From NCBI GenBank assembly GCA_015067895.1, contig SVLP01000016.1:1-50821 (forward strand): a stretch of 50,821 bases of DNA. Direction: 5' to 3'. A program made the translations under genes and the position numbers. The notes beneath the pieces were generated by a model. The model was given only the letters and a program-made list of their open reading frames with translations, did no database searches and was not told the DNA's origin. Shown here in pieces: positions 8,095 through 16,990 of this stretch. Every line of letters begins with the position of its first letter. Positions within the stretch are counted from its first letter, which is position 1. Source of the stretch: Oscillospiraceae bacterium. Lineage in GTDB: Bacteria; Bacillota_A; Clostridia; Oscillospirales; Oscillospiraceae.

Positions 8095-8547
8095 ATGAAG
8101 ATCACCGAGATCGTCGCCGGGTTTGCCCGGCCTGTGGTGGAGGAGAAGGGCTGCACCCTTTGGGACGTGGAATACGTCCGGGAGGGCAGTGACTTTTTTC
8201 TCCGCCTGTACATCGACAAGGAGGGCGGCGTGGACATCACCGACTGCGAGGCTATCTCCCGTGCCGTCGACCCCATCCTGGATGAGCGGGATCCCATCCC
8301 CGAGAGCTACCATTTCGAGGTCTGCTCCGCCGGTCTGGAGCGGGCCCTGAAGCGTCCCTCTGATTTCGAGCAGTTCATGGGCAGCCCCATCATGGTCAAG
8401 CTCTATCGCCCCCGCAACGGCCTGAAGGAGATCCCCGGTATCCTCCGGGGCTATGAGGAGGGCCGCGTCACCGCCGAGTGCGGCAAGGAAACCATCACCT
8501 TTGAAAAATCCGAGGTCGCCCTGGTGCGGCTTCGCGTGGAATTCTAA
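8095..8547 (+). CDS. rimP: Ribosome maturation factor RimP
   Basis: 150 aa cytosolic factor that binds the 30S precursor and aids late assembly. Residues 1-75 form the N-terminal alpha/beta domain (CTLWDVEYVREG, FFLRLYIDKEGGVDITDCE), then the conserved YHFEVCSAGLERALKRPSDF link and a C-terminal SH3-like barrel (IMVKLYRPRNGLKEIPGIL, ALVRLRVEF). Length is normal. First gene of the operon, 17 bp before nusA. Confidence 0.95.
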   Translation: MKITEIVAGFARPVVEEKGCTLWDVEYVREGSDFFLRLYIDKEGGVDITDCEAISRAVDPILDERDPIPESYHFEVCSAGLERALKRPSDFEQFMGSPIMVKLYRPRNGLKEIPGILRGYEEGRVTAECGKETITFEKSEVALVRLRVEF

Positions 8548-8564
8548 TACAGGAGGAACCAGTA

Positions 8565-9692
8565 ATGGCTAAGACTACCAGAGCCAAGAAGACGAAGACT
8601 GTCCCCGAAGTGAACGTGGGCAAGGAGATTTTCGAGAGCCTCCGGGAACTGGAGAAGCTCAAGGGCATCCCCGTGGAATACATGGTCGACCGGCTGAAGC
8701 AGGCCCTGACCAACGCCTACCGCAAGGATCGGGAGGATCACCGCGACGTCCCCGCCGAGAACGTGGTCGTGGGCATCAGCGAAGAGGGTCTGAGCATGCA
8801 TCAGATCAAGACCGTTGTGGAGGAGCTGGAGGATGTCGCTCTGGAGATCCACATCGACACCGCCCGCCGCTATAACCCCAATGTTCAGGTCGGCGACACC
8901 ATCGCCATCCCTGTCGATATCGCCAAGTTCGGCCGCATCGCCGCCCAGACCGCCAAGCAGGTGGTCATCCAGGGCATCCGCGAGGCCGAGCGCGGCGCCA
9001 TGTACGAGAGCTACTCCTCCAAGGCCCAGGAGCTGCTGACCGGCACCATCCTGCGTCTGGATCCCTCCGGCGACTACTTCGTCCGCATCGGCCAGGGCAA
9101 CGAGCAGCATGACGCCGTCCTGCGCGTCAGCGAGCAGATCCCCGGCGAGAAGTACGAGCCCGGCGATCTGGTGCGCGTGTACGTGCTGGAGGTGCACAAG
9201 GCCCAGCGGGGCCCCATGGTGCAGGTCTCCCGTACCCATCCCAACCTGGTTCGCCGCCTGTTCGAACTGGAGACTCCCGAGATCGCTTCCGGCGAGGTCG
9301 AGGTTCGCAACATCGCCCGCGAGGCCGGCTCCCGCTCCAAGATGGCCGTCCGCGCCACCGTGGAGGGTGTCGATCCCGTCGGTGCCTGTGTCGGCCCCCG
9401 GGGCGGCCGTGTCGGTGCCGTCGTGGACGAGCTCCACGGCGAGAAGATCGACATCGTGGTCTGGTCTGAGGATCCCTGCGAGTACGTCAAGGCAGCCCTG
9501 AGCCCCGCCGACGTCATCTCCGTCACCCTGATCCCCGGTCAGAAGGCCTGCCGCGTCATCGTTCCCGATGACCAGCTGAGCCTGGCCATCGGCAAGGAGG
9601 GCCAGAACGCCCGCCTGGCTGCCCGCCTGACCAGCTACAAGATCGACATCAAGCCCGCAAGCCAGGCAGAGCCTGAGAAGATTGAAGAGTGA
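8565..9692 (+). CDS. nusA: Transcription termination/antitermination factor NusA
   Basis: 375 aa, usual for Gram-positive NusA without the C-terminal AR repeats. Residues about 20-140 are the RNAP-binding domain, 150-215 the S1 domain (ELLTGTILRLDPSGDYFVRIGQ), and 230-355 two KH domains (GACVGPRGGRVGAVVDEL with GPRG; LAIGKEGQNARLAARL with IGKEGQN). It binds RNA polymerase and nascent RNA and modulates pausing. A short lysine/threonine-rich N-terminal extension (KTTRAKKTKTV) precedes the fold. Its last codons and TGA stop lie in the first unit of a 14-bp tandem repeat. Confidence 0.96.
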   Translation: MAKTTRAKKTKTVPEVNVGKEIFESLRELEKLKGIPVEYMVDRLKQALTNAYRKDREDHRDVPAENVVVGISEEGLSMHQIKTVVEELEDVALEIHIDTARRYNPNVQVGDTIAIPVDIAKFGRIAAQTAKQVVIQGIREAERGAMYESYSSKAQELLTGTILRLDPSGDYFVRIGQGNEQHDAVLRVSEQIPGEKYEPGDLVRVYVLEVHKAQRGPMVQVSRTHPNLVRRLFELETPEIASGEVEVRNIAREAGSRSKMAVRATVEGVDPVGACVGPRGGRVGAVVDELHGEKIDIVVWSEDPCEYVKAALSPADVISVTLIPGQKACRVIVPDDQLSLAIGKEGQNARLAARLTSYKIDIKPASQAEPEKIEE

Positions 9693-9766
9693 AGATTGAA
9701 GAGTGAAGATTGAAGAGTGAAGATGGGAAATGATCTCCACTCTCCACTCTCAAATCTCCAATCTAT
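9678..9766. repeat. Iterated-word palindrome at the nusA stop codon (class 4, GAAGATT/GAGTG word)
   Basis: Three perfect copies of the 14-mer AAGATTGAAGAGTG (9678-9719) are followed by a spacer and words of the complementary type (TCTCCACTCTCC, AATCTCCAATC) to 9766, so the RNA can form a long imperfect hairpin. The first unit encodes the last residues of NusA and its stop. Confidence 0.85.
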
Positions 9767-9786
9767 ATACAAGGAGGTAGTCTGTA

Positions 9787-10062
9787 ATGCAGCAGAAAAA
9801 GATCCCCCAGCGGCAGTGTATGGGCTGCCGGGAACGAAAAGAGAAACGGGAACTGATCCGGGTGGTGCGCGCCCCTGACGGCGGCGTGAGCCTGGATTTC
9901 CGGGGCAAGGCTCCCGGCCGGGGCGCGTACATCTGCCCCGACATGGCATGCCTGAAAAAGGCCATCCGCTCCAAGGCACTGGAGCGGAGCCTGGAGGTGC
10001 CCATTCCCGAGGAAATTTATGCCCGACTGGAAAAGGAAATGGAGGAAGGCAAGGATGCATAA
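9787..10062 (+). CDS. ylxR: YlxR/RnpM family RNA-binding protein (DUF448)
   Basis: 91 aa. Family hallmarks are the N-terminal QRQCMGCRERKEKRELIRVVR and the GRGAYICPDMACLKKAI segment; the fold gives a basic nucleic-acid-binding face. YlxR has been reported as a modulator of RNase P in Firmicutes. AAGGAGG lies 7 nt before the ATG. It always sits between nusA and infB, as here, and overlaps the next gene by 8 nt, which suggests coupled translation. Confidence 0.92.
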   Translation: MQQKKIPQRQCMGCRERKEKRELIRVVRAPDGGVSLDFRGKAPGRGAYICPDMACLKKAIRSKALERSLEVPIPEEIYARLEKEMEEGKDA

Positions 10063-10495
10063 GGCACTCAATTACATGGGTCTGGCCCGCAGAGGCGGCC
10101 GCATCGAGCTGGGCGAGGAGCCCTGCGGCGCTGCTGCCCGGGCCGGTCACGCACGGCTCATCGTGGTGGCCTCCGACGCCTCCCCCCACACCTGGCGTCG
10201 GGCCAAGAGCTACACTGCCGGTACCGACCAGCAGTGTCTGAAAGTCCCCTTCAGCAAGGATGAATTGGGGCTGGCCATTGGCCGCACCAGCCTTGCGATG
10301 GCGGCATTTACCGATCCTGCCCTGGCCCTGGCCTTCGTCAAGGCTTTGGATGGGCAGGAGGAGTACCGGGAAGTTCTGGATGCCCTGGAGCTGAAGACCA
10401 AACGGGTTCGCCAGCGCCAGGACGAGGCCAGGGCCCATGAGCGCAATGTGCGCATGGGCAAGGTTCGCAGAGCTCCCGGAACCAAAAAGGATTGA
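10055..10495 (+). CDS. ylxQ: YlxQ-like L7Ae/L30e-family ribosomal-type protein
   Basis: 146 aa. The first 95 residues fit the L7Ae/L30e fold ([64 protein letters not shown]), which binds kink-turn RNA. The last 45 residues are a charged tail ([25 protein letters not shown]), longer than in many homologues. The ATG at 10055 lies inside the ylxR end and is preferred to an upstream in-frame start buried in ylxR. Presumed ribosome-associated; the exact role of this paralogue is not established. Confidence 0.9.
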   Translation: MHKALNYMGLARRGGRIELGEEPCGAAARAGHARLIVVASDASPHTWRRAKSYTAGTDQQCLKVPFSKDELGLAIGRTSLAMAAFTDPALALAFVKALDGQEEYREVLDALELKTKRVRQRQDEARAHERNVRMGKVRRAPGTKKD

Positions 10496-10512
10496 TTTAT
10501 GGAGGTGCGTAT

Positions 10513-12936
10513 ATGAGTTTTCAGAAGTATCGTCTGCGCGAGGTGGCTTCCGATTTCGGAACCAATGCCAAGGAGATCTCCGAGATCGTAGGCAAGTATT
10601 TTGAAAAGCCCAAGAACAATACCCAGGTGCTGACCGATGAGGAGCTGAACGTGGTCTTCGACCGCATGACCCATGCCCATCAGATCGACTCCCTGGAGCA
10701 GGTGTTCGCGGCCAAGCCCAAGGAGCAGCCCAAGGCCGCCGCTCCCGCCGGTCAGAACCGCCAGGGCGACAAGCCCGCCGGCCGCGACAACGCCCATAAC
10801 AATAACAACAACCGCAATGACCGCCCCGGCCAGAACCGCAATCAGCAGGCAGCCGGTCAGAACCGGAACAATAACAACAACCAGCAGCCCCGCCAGGAGA
10901 ATAAGCAGCAGCCCGCCGCTCCCGCAAAGCAGCCCGAGCCCGAGCGCAAGCGTGAGCGCCGCGTGGTCGACACCTCTGCCGTTCAGGTCAACTCCGGCCG
11001 CTTCGCCGATGTGGACAACCTGATCTCCGAGCGCGCCCAGAACTTCCAGGGCGGCAAGCAGCGCATCGGCGGCGGCAAGGGTTCCAAGCAGCTTAAAGCA
11101 CAGCAGGGTAACCGTAAGGGCAACAAGTCCCGCAACGAGGAGCAGGAGAAGATGCGCCGCCTCCAGATGGAGGTGGCCCGGAAGGCTCCCACCGTGGTCA
11201 AGATCCCCGACGAGATCACCGTCGGCGAGCTGGCCAGCCGCATGAAGAAGACCGCCGGTCAGGTCATCACCCTGCTGATGAAGAACGGCATCATGGCCGG
11301 TATCAACCAGACCATCGACTACGAGACCGCTGAGTTCGTGGCCACCGAGATGGGCTGCAAGGTGGAGAAGGAAGTCACCATCACCATCGAGGAGCGGATC
11401 ATCGACGACCATGTGGACTCTGCCGAGGAGCTGGAGACCCGTGCTCCCGTCGTCGTGGTCATGGGCCACGTCGACCACGGCAAGACCTCCACGCTGGACG
11501 CCATCCGTAAGACCTCCGTCACCGCAGGTGAGGCCGGCGGCATCACCCAGCACATCGGCGCCTACACCGTGGATGTGAACGGCCAGATGATTACTTTCCT
11601 GGATACCCCCGGCCACGCCGCCTTTACTTCCATGCGCGCCCGCGGTGCCAAGTCCACCGATATCGCCATTCTGGTGGTCGCCGCCGACGACGGCATCATG
11701 CCCCAGACCGTTGAGTCCATCAACCACGCCAAGGCCGCCGAGGTGCCCCTGATCGTGGCCATCAACAAGATGGATAAGCCCACCGCCAACCCCGCCAAGA
11801 TCACCGAGCAGCTGACCAAGTACGACCTGATCCCCGAGGAGTGGGGCGGCGATACCATCGTGGTGCCCATCTCCGCCAAGACCGGCATGGGTCTGGACGA
11901 GCTGCTGGAGATGGTGCTGCTGACTGCCGAGGTGCAGGAGCTGAAGGCCAACCCCAACCGCCGTGCCAAGGGCACCGTCATCGAGGCCCGTCTGGACAAG
12001 AACCGCGGCCCCGTTGCCACCCTGCTGGTGCAGAACGGCACCCTGAAGCAGGGCGACATCGTCATCGCCGGTACTGCCGTGGGCCGTGTCCGCGTCATGA
12101 CCAACGACAAGGGCCGCACCGTCAAGACCGCCGGCCCCTCCATCCCCGTCGAGATCACCGGCCTGGCCGAAGTGCCCGCCCCCGGCGACGAGTTCAACGC
12201 CGTCACCGACGAGCGCATGGCCCGTGAGCTGGTGGAGCAGCGCAAGCAGGCTCAGAAGGACGCCCTGGCCAAGCTGAACCAGAAGGTCACCCTGGACAAT
12301 CTGTTCGCCCGGATGCAGGAGGGCGAGATGAAGACCCTGAACCTGATCGTCAAGGCCGACGTTCAGGGCTCCGCCGAGGCCGTCAAGGCTTCCCTGGAGA
12401 AGATCTCCAACGAGGAGGTTCGCGTCAAGGTCATCCACGCCGCCGTCGGCGCCATCAACGAGTCCGACGTGCTGCTGGCCTCCACCTCCGGTGCCATCAT
12501 CGTCGGCTTCAACGTCCGTCCCGATGCCGCCGCCCAGGCCTCCGGCCACCGTGCCAACGTGGATATGCGCTTCTACCGCGTCATCTACGATGCCATCAAC
12601 GAGATCGAGGCCGCCATGAAGGGCATGCTGGCTCCCAAGTTCGAGGAGGTCGTCATCGGCCATGCCGAAGTCCGCATGACCTACAAGGTTTCTTCCGTCG
12701 GCACTGTTGCAGGCTGTATGGTCAAGGACGGCAAGGTCACCCGGGACGCCCAGGTGCGTGTGCTCCGCGACAACATCGTCATCTACGAGGGCGAGATCGG
12801 TTCCCTGCAGCGTTTCAAGGATCAGGCCAAGGAGGTCACCGCCGGTTACGAGTGCGGCATGACCGTTGCCGGTTATAACGATATCAAGGAATTCGATATC
12901 TTCGAGTGCTTCGCCATGCAGGAAGTCAAGCGATAA
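10513..12936 (+). CDS. infB: Translation initiation factor IF-2
   Basis: 807 aa GTPase that places fMet-tRNA on the 30S subunit. The N-terminal IF2N motif ([20 protein letters not shown]) is followed by a low-complexity linker rich in Asn, Gln, Arg and Pro (about residues 75-160) and a second IF2N ([22 protein letters not shown]). The G domain shows [14 protein letters not shown] and NKMD near residues 316-425; domains II-IV follow to the C-terminal [22 protein letters not shown]. The start has GGAGGT 6 nt upstream. The Asn/Gln-rich linker is an unusual composition compared with the Ala/Pro/Glu linkers common elsewhere. Confidence 0.97.
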   Translation: MSFQKYRLREVASDFGTNAKEISEIVGKYFEKPKNNTQVLTDEELNVVFDRMTHAHQIDSLEQVFAAKPKEQPKAAAPAGQNRQGDKPAGRDNAHNNNNNRNDRPGQNRNQQAAGQNRNNNNNQQPRQENKQQPAAPAKQPEPERKRERRVVDTSAVQVNSGRFADVDNLISERAQNFQGGKQRIGGGKGSKQLKAQQGNRKGNKSRNEEQEKMRRLQMEVARKAPTVVKIPDEITVGELASRMKKTAGQVITLLMKNGIMAGINQTIDYETAEFVATEMGCKVEKEVTITIEERIIDDHVDSAEELETRAPVVVVMGHVDHGKTSTLDAIRKTSVTAGEAGGITQHIGAYTVDVNGQMITFLDTPGHAAFTSMRARGAKSTDIAILVVAADDGIMPQTVESINHAKAAEVPLIVAINKMDKPTANPAKITEQLTKYDLIPEEWGGDTIVVPISAKTGMGLDELLEMVLLTAEVQELKANPNRRAKGTVIEARLDKNRGPVATLLVQNGTLKQGDIVIAGTAVGRVRVMTNDKGRTVKTAGPSIPVEITGLAEVPAPGDEFNAVTDERMARELVEQRKQAQKDALAKLNQKVTLDNLFARMQEGEMKTLNLIVKADVQGSAEAVKASLEKISNEEVRVKVIHAAVGAINESDVLLASTSGAIIVGFNVRPDAAAQASGHRANVDMRFYRVIYDAINEIEAAMKGMLAPKFEEVVIGHAEVRMTYKVSSVGTVAGCMVKDGKVTRDAQVRVLRDNIVIYEGEIGSLQRFKDQAKEVTAGYECGMTVAGYNDIKEFDIFECFAMQEVKR

Positions 12937-12943
12937 ACAATTC

Positions 12944-12977
12944 TTTTCGCCGCACCGCGACTGCGGTGCGGCGAAAA
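12944..12977 (+). terminator. Perfect 15-bp hairpin after infB
   Basis: Arms 12944-12958 and 12963-12977 pair completely around a GACT loop, starting 7 bp after the infB stop. There is no U-run after it (AAAATTGCAAG follows), so it may be an mRNA-end stabiliser or processing site, or only a partial terminator before rbfA. Confidence 0.6.
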
Positions 12978-12993
12978 TTGCAAGTATACGACA

Positions 12994-13066
12994 GATTGGA
13001 GATTGAAGAGTGGAGAGTGAAGATCGGCAGGATCTCAACTCTCCAATCTCCAATCTCCACTCTCAC
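12994..13066. repeat. Iterated-word palindrome before rbfA (class 4)
   Basis: A purine half built of GATTGGAGATTGAAGAGTGGAG-type words is followed by its complement-type half (ACTCTCCAATCTCC, ATCTCCACTCTC). It ends 6 bp before the AAAGGAG ribosome site of rbfA. It is the same word family as the element after nusA and the one after deoC. Confidence 0.8.
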
Positions 13067-13084
13067 GACTGAAAGGAGTACAAA

Positions 13085-13459
13085 ATGGCTTCTAATCGTA
13101 TCGGTCGGATCAATGAGGAGATCCAGAAGGAGCTCTCCTCTTGTATCCGCAATTTGAAGGATCCCCGGGTGCAGGACACCATGATCTCCATCACCCGGGT
13201 GGAGACCACCCCTGATCTGCGCTGGGCCAAGGTCTATGTCAGCTTCCTGCAGGCAGATCGCGCCAAGGACGCCATCAAGGGTCTGAAGTCCGCAGGCGGC
13301 TATCTGCGCCGGGAACTGGGACGGGCCCTGAACCTGCGCTATACGCCGGAGCTTGCCTGGGAGCTGGACGATTCCATCACCTACGGCGCCAAGATGCTGG
13401 AGCTTATCAATTCACTGGATACGGGGGCAGAGAAAGACGATGTTTCTGACGAGAGCTGA
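13085..13459 (+). CDS. rbfA: 30S ribosome-binding factor RbfA
   Basis: 124 aa, normal length. A KH-like fold that helps mature the 16S 5' helix. Recognisable parts are RIGRINEEIQKELSSCIRNLKDPRV at the start, the SITRVETTPDLRWAKVYVSF strand pair, and LRRELGRALNLRYTPEL. AAAGGAG precedes the ATG. The 3' end overlaps nrnA by 20 nt. Confidence 0.95.
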   Translation: MASNRIGRINEEIQKELSSCIRNLKDPRVQDTMISITRVETTPDLRWAKVYVSFLQADRAKDAIKGLKSAGGYLRRELGRALNLRYTPELAWELDDSITYGAKMLELINSLDTGAEKDDVSDES

Positions 13460-14390
13460 GGTAGCCGACTACCTGGACAAGCACGACCACTACTGCATCC
13501 TGACCCACCGCCGTCCCGACGGCGATACCGTCGGCTCCGCCGTGGGCCTTTGCCTGGGCTTGCGCGCCATCGGCAAGGACGCCGTCGTGCTCCATAACCC
13601 CGAGATCACCCCCAAGTACGAGCCCCTGTTCGAGGGCGTGACGGTCAAGCAGCCCCGGGAGGGCGACCTGATCGTGGCTGTGGATGTGGCAGAGGATCAT
13701 ATGCTGCCCAAGGCCCACAGCTATCTGCGCAATTCCGTGGATCTTCGCATCGATCACCACGGCGGCAACCGGGAGTTCACTCCGAAGAGCCTGGTGGACT
13801 CCGAGTCCGCATCCTGCGCGGAGATCATCTGGGACATCCTGGGCGAGCTGGACATCCAGCTGGACGAGAAGATGGCCGACGCCATCTACGTGGGCACCTC
13901 CAGCGACACCGGCTGCTTCCGTTATGCCAATACCGACGTCCACAGCTTCGACTGCGCTGCCGATTGTGCCGCAGCGGGTGCGGATATCTTCGGCTGGAAC
14001 CAGATCCTGTTTGAGACCCACTCCCTGGCAAAGCTGCGGCTCCAGGGCTGGATGGCGGAGAACGTCAAGCTCTTCTCCGAGGGGAAGCTGGCGGTCTGTG
14101 CCCTGCCCAAGGCCGTTGAGGAACGCATCGGCGTCAACGAAGACGACATGGGCAACCTGTCCGCCTTCATCCGCTCCATCGAGGGCGTGTGCATGGCAGG
14201 TCTCCTGCGGGAGGCCGAGGACGGCTGCAAGATCTCCCTCCGGGCCATCCCCGGCTATGATGCCGCGGCGGTCTGCTCCATCTTCGGCGGCGGCGGTCAC
14301 GCGGGCGCCGCAGGCGGCTTCATCAAGGAGCCCCTGGCCGTGGCGGAGAAGACCCTGATGGAAGCCATGCTCAAGTGGGAGAACAGCTGA
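13440..14390 (+). CDS. nrnA: DHH/DHHA1 phosphoesterase, nanoRNase/pAp phosphatase NrnA
   Basis: 316 aa. Degrades short oligoribonucleotides and 3'-phosphoadenosine 5'-phosphate with Mn. The DHH domain has the metal ligands ILTHRRPDGDTVGS, VAVDVAED, LRIDHHGGN (the DHH triad near residue 101) and VGTSSDTGCF. The DHHA1 domain ends with GGGGHAGAAGGF, which binds the RNA phosphate. ATG 13440 is inside the end of rbfA; the ribosome site is weak, so translation is probably coupled to rbfA. Operon position between rbfA and truB is the standard Firmicutes order. Confidence 0.93.
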   Translation: MFLTRAEVADYLDKHDHYCILTHRRPDGDTVGSAVGLCLGLRAIGKDAVVLHNPEITPKYEPLFEGVTVKQPREGDLIVAVDVAEDHMLPKAHSYLRNSVDLRIDHHGGNREFTPKSLVDSESASCAEIIWDILGELDIQLDEKMADAIYVGTSSDTGCFRYANTDVHSFDCAADCAAAGADIFGWNQILFETHSLAKLRLQGWMAENVKLFSEGKLAVCALPKAVEERIGVNEDDMGNLSAFIRSIEGVCMAGLLREAEDGCKISLRAIPGYDAAAVCSIFGGGGHAGAAGGFIKEPLAVAEKTLMEAMLKWENS

Positions 14391-15262
14391 TGAACGGCAT
14401 CATCATCATCGACAAGCCCCAGGAGTGGACCAGCAACGACGTGGTGTCCCGGCTGCGCCGGGTCTTCAACACCCGCCGCATCGGCCACGGCGGCACCCTG
14501 GATCCTATGGCCACCGGTGTGCTGCCGGTGTTCGTGGGCCGGGCCACCCGGGGCGTGGAATTTTTTGAACACGCGGAAAAGGTCTACGAGGCAACCGTCC
14601 GTTTCGGCATCACCACCGACACCGAGGATACCACCGGCAAAGTGCTGACCGAGTGTGAAGTCAGCCTGACAAGGGAAGACCTGGAAGCAGTCCTGCCCAA
14701 GTTCCGGGGGGATATTCTTCAGATCCCGCCCATGTACTCCGCCATCAAGGTCAATGGTCAGAAGCTCTACGACCTGGCCCGGAAGGGCAGGGAGGTGGAG
14801 CGTCAGCCCCGGCCCATCACCATCCACGAGCTTCAGCTGCTGGAGTTCACCGGCAGGGAAGCCCGCTTGAGAGTTCGCTGCTCCAAGGGCACCTATATCC
14901 GTACCCTGTGCAAGGATATCGGCGAGGCTCTGGGCTGCGGCGGCTGCATGGCCGCCCTGCGCCGGGTGGAGGCGGGCGAGTACACCCTGGAGGGCGCCGT
15001 CCCCCTGCGTCAGCTTCTGGATCTCTCCGAAGCCGGGGAGGATGTGGAGCACCTGCTCCGCCCGGTGGACACCATGTTCGCAAGCCACCCGGCCCTGCAT
15101 CTGAACGAAAAGCAGACCCGGCTGGTGAAGAACGGCAATGCGTTCAGCGAGAAGTGCTCCGACGGCACCTACCGGGTCTACGGCCCCGACGGGGAATTCC
15201 TGGCCCTGTGCAAAGCCGAAAACGGAAGGGTCAGCACCATCAAGAGCTTTTTTGAGGTTTGA
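14390..15262 (+). CDS. truB: tRNA pseudouridine(55) synthase TruB
   Basis: 290 aa. Converts U55 in the T-loop of tRNAs. The catalytic Asp lies in GGTLDPMATGVLPV (about residues 37-50); other family motifs are MYSAIKVNGQKLYDLARKG and CSKGTYIRTLCKDIGEALGCGG. The ATG at 14390 shares a base with the nrnA TGA (TGATG) and has GGGAG upstream, so it is preferred to the in-frame codon 15 nt earlier. C-terminal PUA-like segment present. Confidence 0.95.
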   Translation: MNGIIIIDKPQEWTSNDVVSRLRRVFNTRRIGHGGTLDPMATGVLPVFVGRATRGVEFFEHAEKVYEATVRFGITTDTEDTTGKVLTECEVSLTREDLEAVLPKFRGDILQIPPMYSAIKVNGQKLYDLARKGREVERQPRPITIHELQLLEFTGREARLRVRCSKGTYIRTLCKDIGEALGCGGCMAALRRVEAGEYTLEGAVPLRQLLDLSEAGEDVEHLLRPVDTMFASHPALHLNEKQTRLVKNGNAFSEKCSDGTYRVYGPDGEFLALCKAENGRVSTIKSFFEV

Positions 15263-15269
15263 TTATTTC

Positions 15270-15340
15270 GTAGGGAACGGCCTGTGTGCCGTTCCAATCC
15301 CGCGTATCCGACAGGGAACGGCACATAGGCCGTTCCCTAC
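15270..15340. repeat. Paired class 1 palindromes between truB and ribF
   Basis: GTAGGGAACGGC...GCCGTTCC followed by GGGAACGGC...GCCGTTCCCTAC, about 71 bp, starting 8 bp after the truB stop. The two units are inverted relative to each other, so either local hairpins or one long stem can form. It ends 11 bp before the ribF ribosome site. Confidence 0.88.
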
Positions 15341-15366
15341 ATGATGGAAATGGAGGAGTTCAAGGC

Positions 15367-16254
15367 ATGAAGCACAACAAACGAGTCTTTGCCCTGGGCT
15401 TCTTTGACGGCGTCCACCGGGGGCATCAGGCCCTTCTGGCGGAATGTGTCCGGCTGGCATCAGAGCTGGATGTGCATACTGCTGCCATCACCTTCAAGAG
15501 CCATCCCCAGTCCCTCTTCCGGGACGATCCGCCGCCGCTGATCGGAACGCTTCAGGATCGATACCGGCTGCTGCGCCGCTACGGCGTGGAGCACATCTAT
15601 GCCTTCCCGGTGGTGCCGGAGGTCATGTCGATGCCCTGGCGGGCATTCCTGGAGATGCTGATGGAGTACGGCGCGGCGGGCTTCGTCTGCGGTGACGATT
15701 TCCGGTTCGGCAGCCGCGGCGAGGGCGATGCCCAAAAGCTGCGCCAGTTTTGTCTGGAGCAGAAGCTGCCCTGCGTCATCGTGCCGGAGCAGACTCTGGA
15801 TGGTGTGCGCATCTCGTCGAGCTACATCCGCCGCCAGATCGAGACCGGCGACATGGCCACCGCCGTCCGCTATCTCGGCCACGGGCACATGCTGACGGGT
15901 GAGGTGGTCACCGGACGGAAGCTGGGGCACAAGCTGGGCTTCCCAACGGCCAACATCGAGCTGCCCGAGGGGGTCATCGTCCCCCGGCACGGCGTCTATG
16001 CCTGCCGGGCCTTTGTGGGCGATCAGGCATACATGGCGGTCTGCAATGTGGGAAGCCGTCCCACCGTTCAGGGACATCAGGTGCGAACCGAGACCTGGCT
16101 GCTGGATTTCTCCGGTGACCTCTACGGCAAGGCTGTGACGCTGGAATTCCTCTATTTCCTGCGGCCCGAGCAGCGGTTTGAATCGCTGGAGGTACTGAAA
16201 GAAGCGGTTTTGAGGGACGCGGAAATGACCCGCAAATTCTTTGAAAAAACATGA
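15367..16254 (+). CDS. ribF: Bifunctional riboflavin kinase/FAD synthetase
   Basis: 295 aa. Makes FMN from riboflavin, then FAD. The N-terminal nucleotidyltransferase has ALGFFDGVHRGHQALL (the HxGH type site) and GDDFRFGSRGEGD; SSSYIRRQIETGD closes it. The C-terminal kinase barrel has GHKLGFPTANIELP (the PTAN motif) and YMAVCNVGSRPTV. Start chosen at MKHNKRVFALG with GGAGG about 10 nt ahead. It follows truB as usual, but a repeat pair separates them. Confidence 0.94.
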   Translation: MKHNKRVFALGFFDGVHRGHQALLAECVRLASELDVHTAAITFKSHPQSLFRDDPPPLIGTLQDRYRLLRRYGVEHIYAFPVVPEVMSMPWRAFLEMLMEYGAAGFVCGDDFRFGSRGEGDAQKLRQFCLEQKLPCVIVPEQTLDGVRISSSYIRRQIETGDMATAVRYLGHGHMLTGEVVTGRKLGHKLGFPTANIELPEGVIVPRHGVYACRAFVGDQAYMAVCNVGSRPTVQGHQVRTETWLLDFSGDLYGKAVTLEFLYFLRPEQRFESLEVLKEAVLRDAEMTRKFFEKT

Positions 16255-16263
16255 AAATTTCCC

Positions 16264-16292
16264 TTTACTTTTGGGAAAACTCATGCTATTAT
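16264..16292 (+). promoter_or_regulatory. Promoter of rpsO
   Basis: -35 TTTACT (16264-16269), 17-bp spacer, -10 TATTAT (16287-16292), starting 10 bp after the ribF stop. A small TTTCCC/GGGAAA inverted repeat surrounds the -35. Confidence 0.7.
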
Positions 16293-16297
16293 AAGCA

Positions 16298-16407
16298 AGC
16301 TGGCTTCGACCGGCATATTTTATGGCCCGCCGCTCAGTTGAGGGAGAAACCCGATGGGATTTCCACTGACCCCGACTTGGCTGCTGGGTAACAATTTTGA
16401 AAGGTGG
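16298..16407 (+). promoter_or_regulatory. Long rpsO leader, possible S15 autoregulatory RNA
   Basis: About 110 nt of untranslated leader precede the AAAGGTGG site, with stem-forming stretches (GGCTTCGACC, GGGAGAAACCCGATGGGA, CCCCGACTTGGCTGCTGGG). S15 represses its own mRNA through leader structures in many bacteria. I cannot match it to a described class by eye, so this is an inference from position and structure. Confidence 0.4.
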
Positions 16408-16415
16408 AAATACCC

Positions 16416-16682
16416 ATGATTCTGAAGGAAAAGAAGACCCAGGTCATCCTGGAGAACGCCATGCACGAGGGCGACACCGGCTCCCCCGAGGTTCAGATCG
16501 CCATCCTGACCGCCCGCATCAACGAGCTGACCGATCACCTGCGCGTCCACAAGCATGACAACCACTCCCGCCGTGGTCTGCTGATGATGGTTGGTAAGCG
16601 CCGCAACCTGCTGGACTACCTGGCCCGTAAGGACATCAACCGTTATCGTGCCATCATCGCCAAGCTGGGCATCCGTAAGTAA
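16416..16682 (+). CDS. rpsO: 30S ribosomal protein S15
   Basis: 88 aa, standard length. Binds 16S rRNA central domain early in 30S assembly. Signature stretches are [35 protein letters not shown] and [15 protein letters not shown]. Start MILKEKK has AAAGGTGG upstream; an in-frame codon 12 nt earlier overlaps that site and is not used. A terminator follows. Confidence 0.97.
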   Translation: MILKEKKTQVILENAMHEGDTGSPEVQIAILTARINELTDHLRVHKHDNHSRRGLLMMVGKRRNLLDYLARKDINRYRAIIAKLGIRK

Positions 16683-16689
16683 TTTTGGA

Positions 16690-16717
16690 AAGGGCGATGG
16701 AAACATCGCCCTTTTTC
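16690..16717 (+). terminator. Terminator of rpsO
   Basis: AAGGGCGATG-GAAA-CATCGCCCTT followed by TTTC, a 10-bp perfect stem with a GAAA loop, 8 bp after the stop. Confidence 0.85.
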
Positions 16718-16719
16718 TT

Positions 16720-16793
16720 AGTTCTGAGTTCTGAGTGCTGAGTGCTGAATGAAAGCACAAAACTCAGCCCTCAGCACTCAGAACTCAGCACTA
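16720..16793. repeat. Iterated-word palindrome, GAGTTCT/GAGTGCT word (class 4)
   Basis: The left half repeats GTTCTGAG, TGCTGAG, TGCTGAATG; the right half repeats the complements CTCAG, CACTCAGAACTCAGCAC. It sits directly after the rpsO terminator. Part of the 333-bp rpsO-pnp gap, which is almost wholly inverted repeats. Confidence 0.8.
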
Positions 16794-16799
16794 CAACAA

Positions 16800-16871
16800 T
16801 TCGGGAGTTGCTTTAGCAGTTGATTGAGTTGTCGGACTCCGACAGCTGACTCAAGTGCTAAACCTCCCGAA
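16800..16871. repeat. 72-bp imperfect palindrome between rpsO and pnp
   Basis: TTCGGGAG and CTCCCGAA ends, inner TTTAGCA/TGCTAAA and TTGAGT/ACTCAA blocks, and a GTCGGACTCCGAC centre. It does not share a word with the neighbouring repeats and I do not see another copy in the window. Confidence 0.75.
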
Positions 16872-16882
16872 CAAAAATCACA

Positions 16883-16990
16883 CGTCATTGCGAGCCAGTG
16901 CGCACACTGGCGTGGCAATCTCCGAAGGTTTCCGGCTGGCCGGAAGATCCGGGGGATTCCCACGTCGCCTGCGGCTCCTCGGAATGACAG
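16883..16990. repeat. Class 2 variant element before pnp
   Basis: Left half CGTCATTGCGAGCC...GGCGTGGCAATCTCCG, right half GGGGGATTCCCACG...CTCGGAATGACAG. The right half is a diverged complement of the left. The outer GTAGGG modules seen in full copies are missing. It ends 10 bp before the AGGAGG site of pnp, so it lies in the pnp leader if transcription comes from upstream. Confidence 0.85.

Noticed and set aside
9678..9719. Three perfect 14-bp direct repeats as a CRISPR array or minisatellite
   Set aside because: Units touch each other without spacers, no cas genes are present, and the complementary half shows it is part of a hairpin-forming word array.
10210..13053. A 947-codon antisense frame over infB
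   Set aside because: It is rich in Gly, Leu, Val, Asp and His without any fold pattern, the usual look of the reverse strand of a biased gene, and has no ribosome site.
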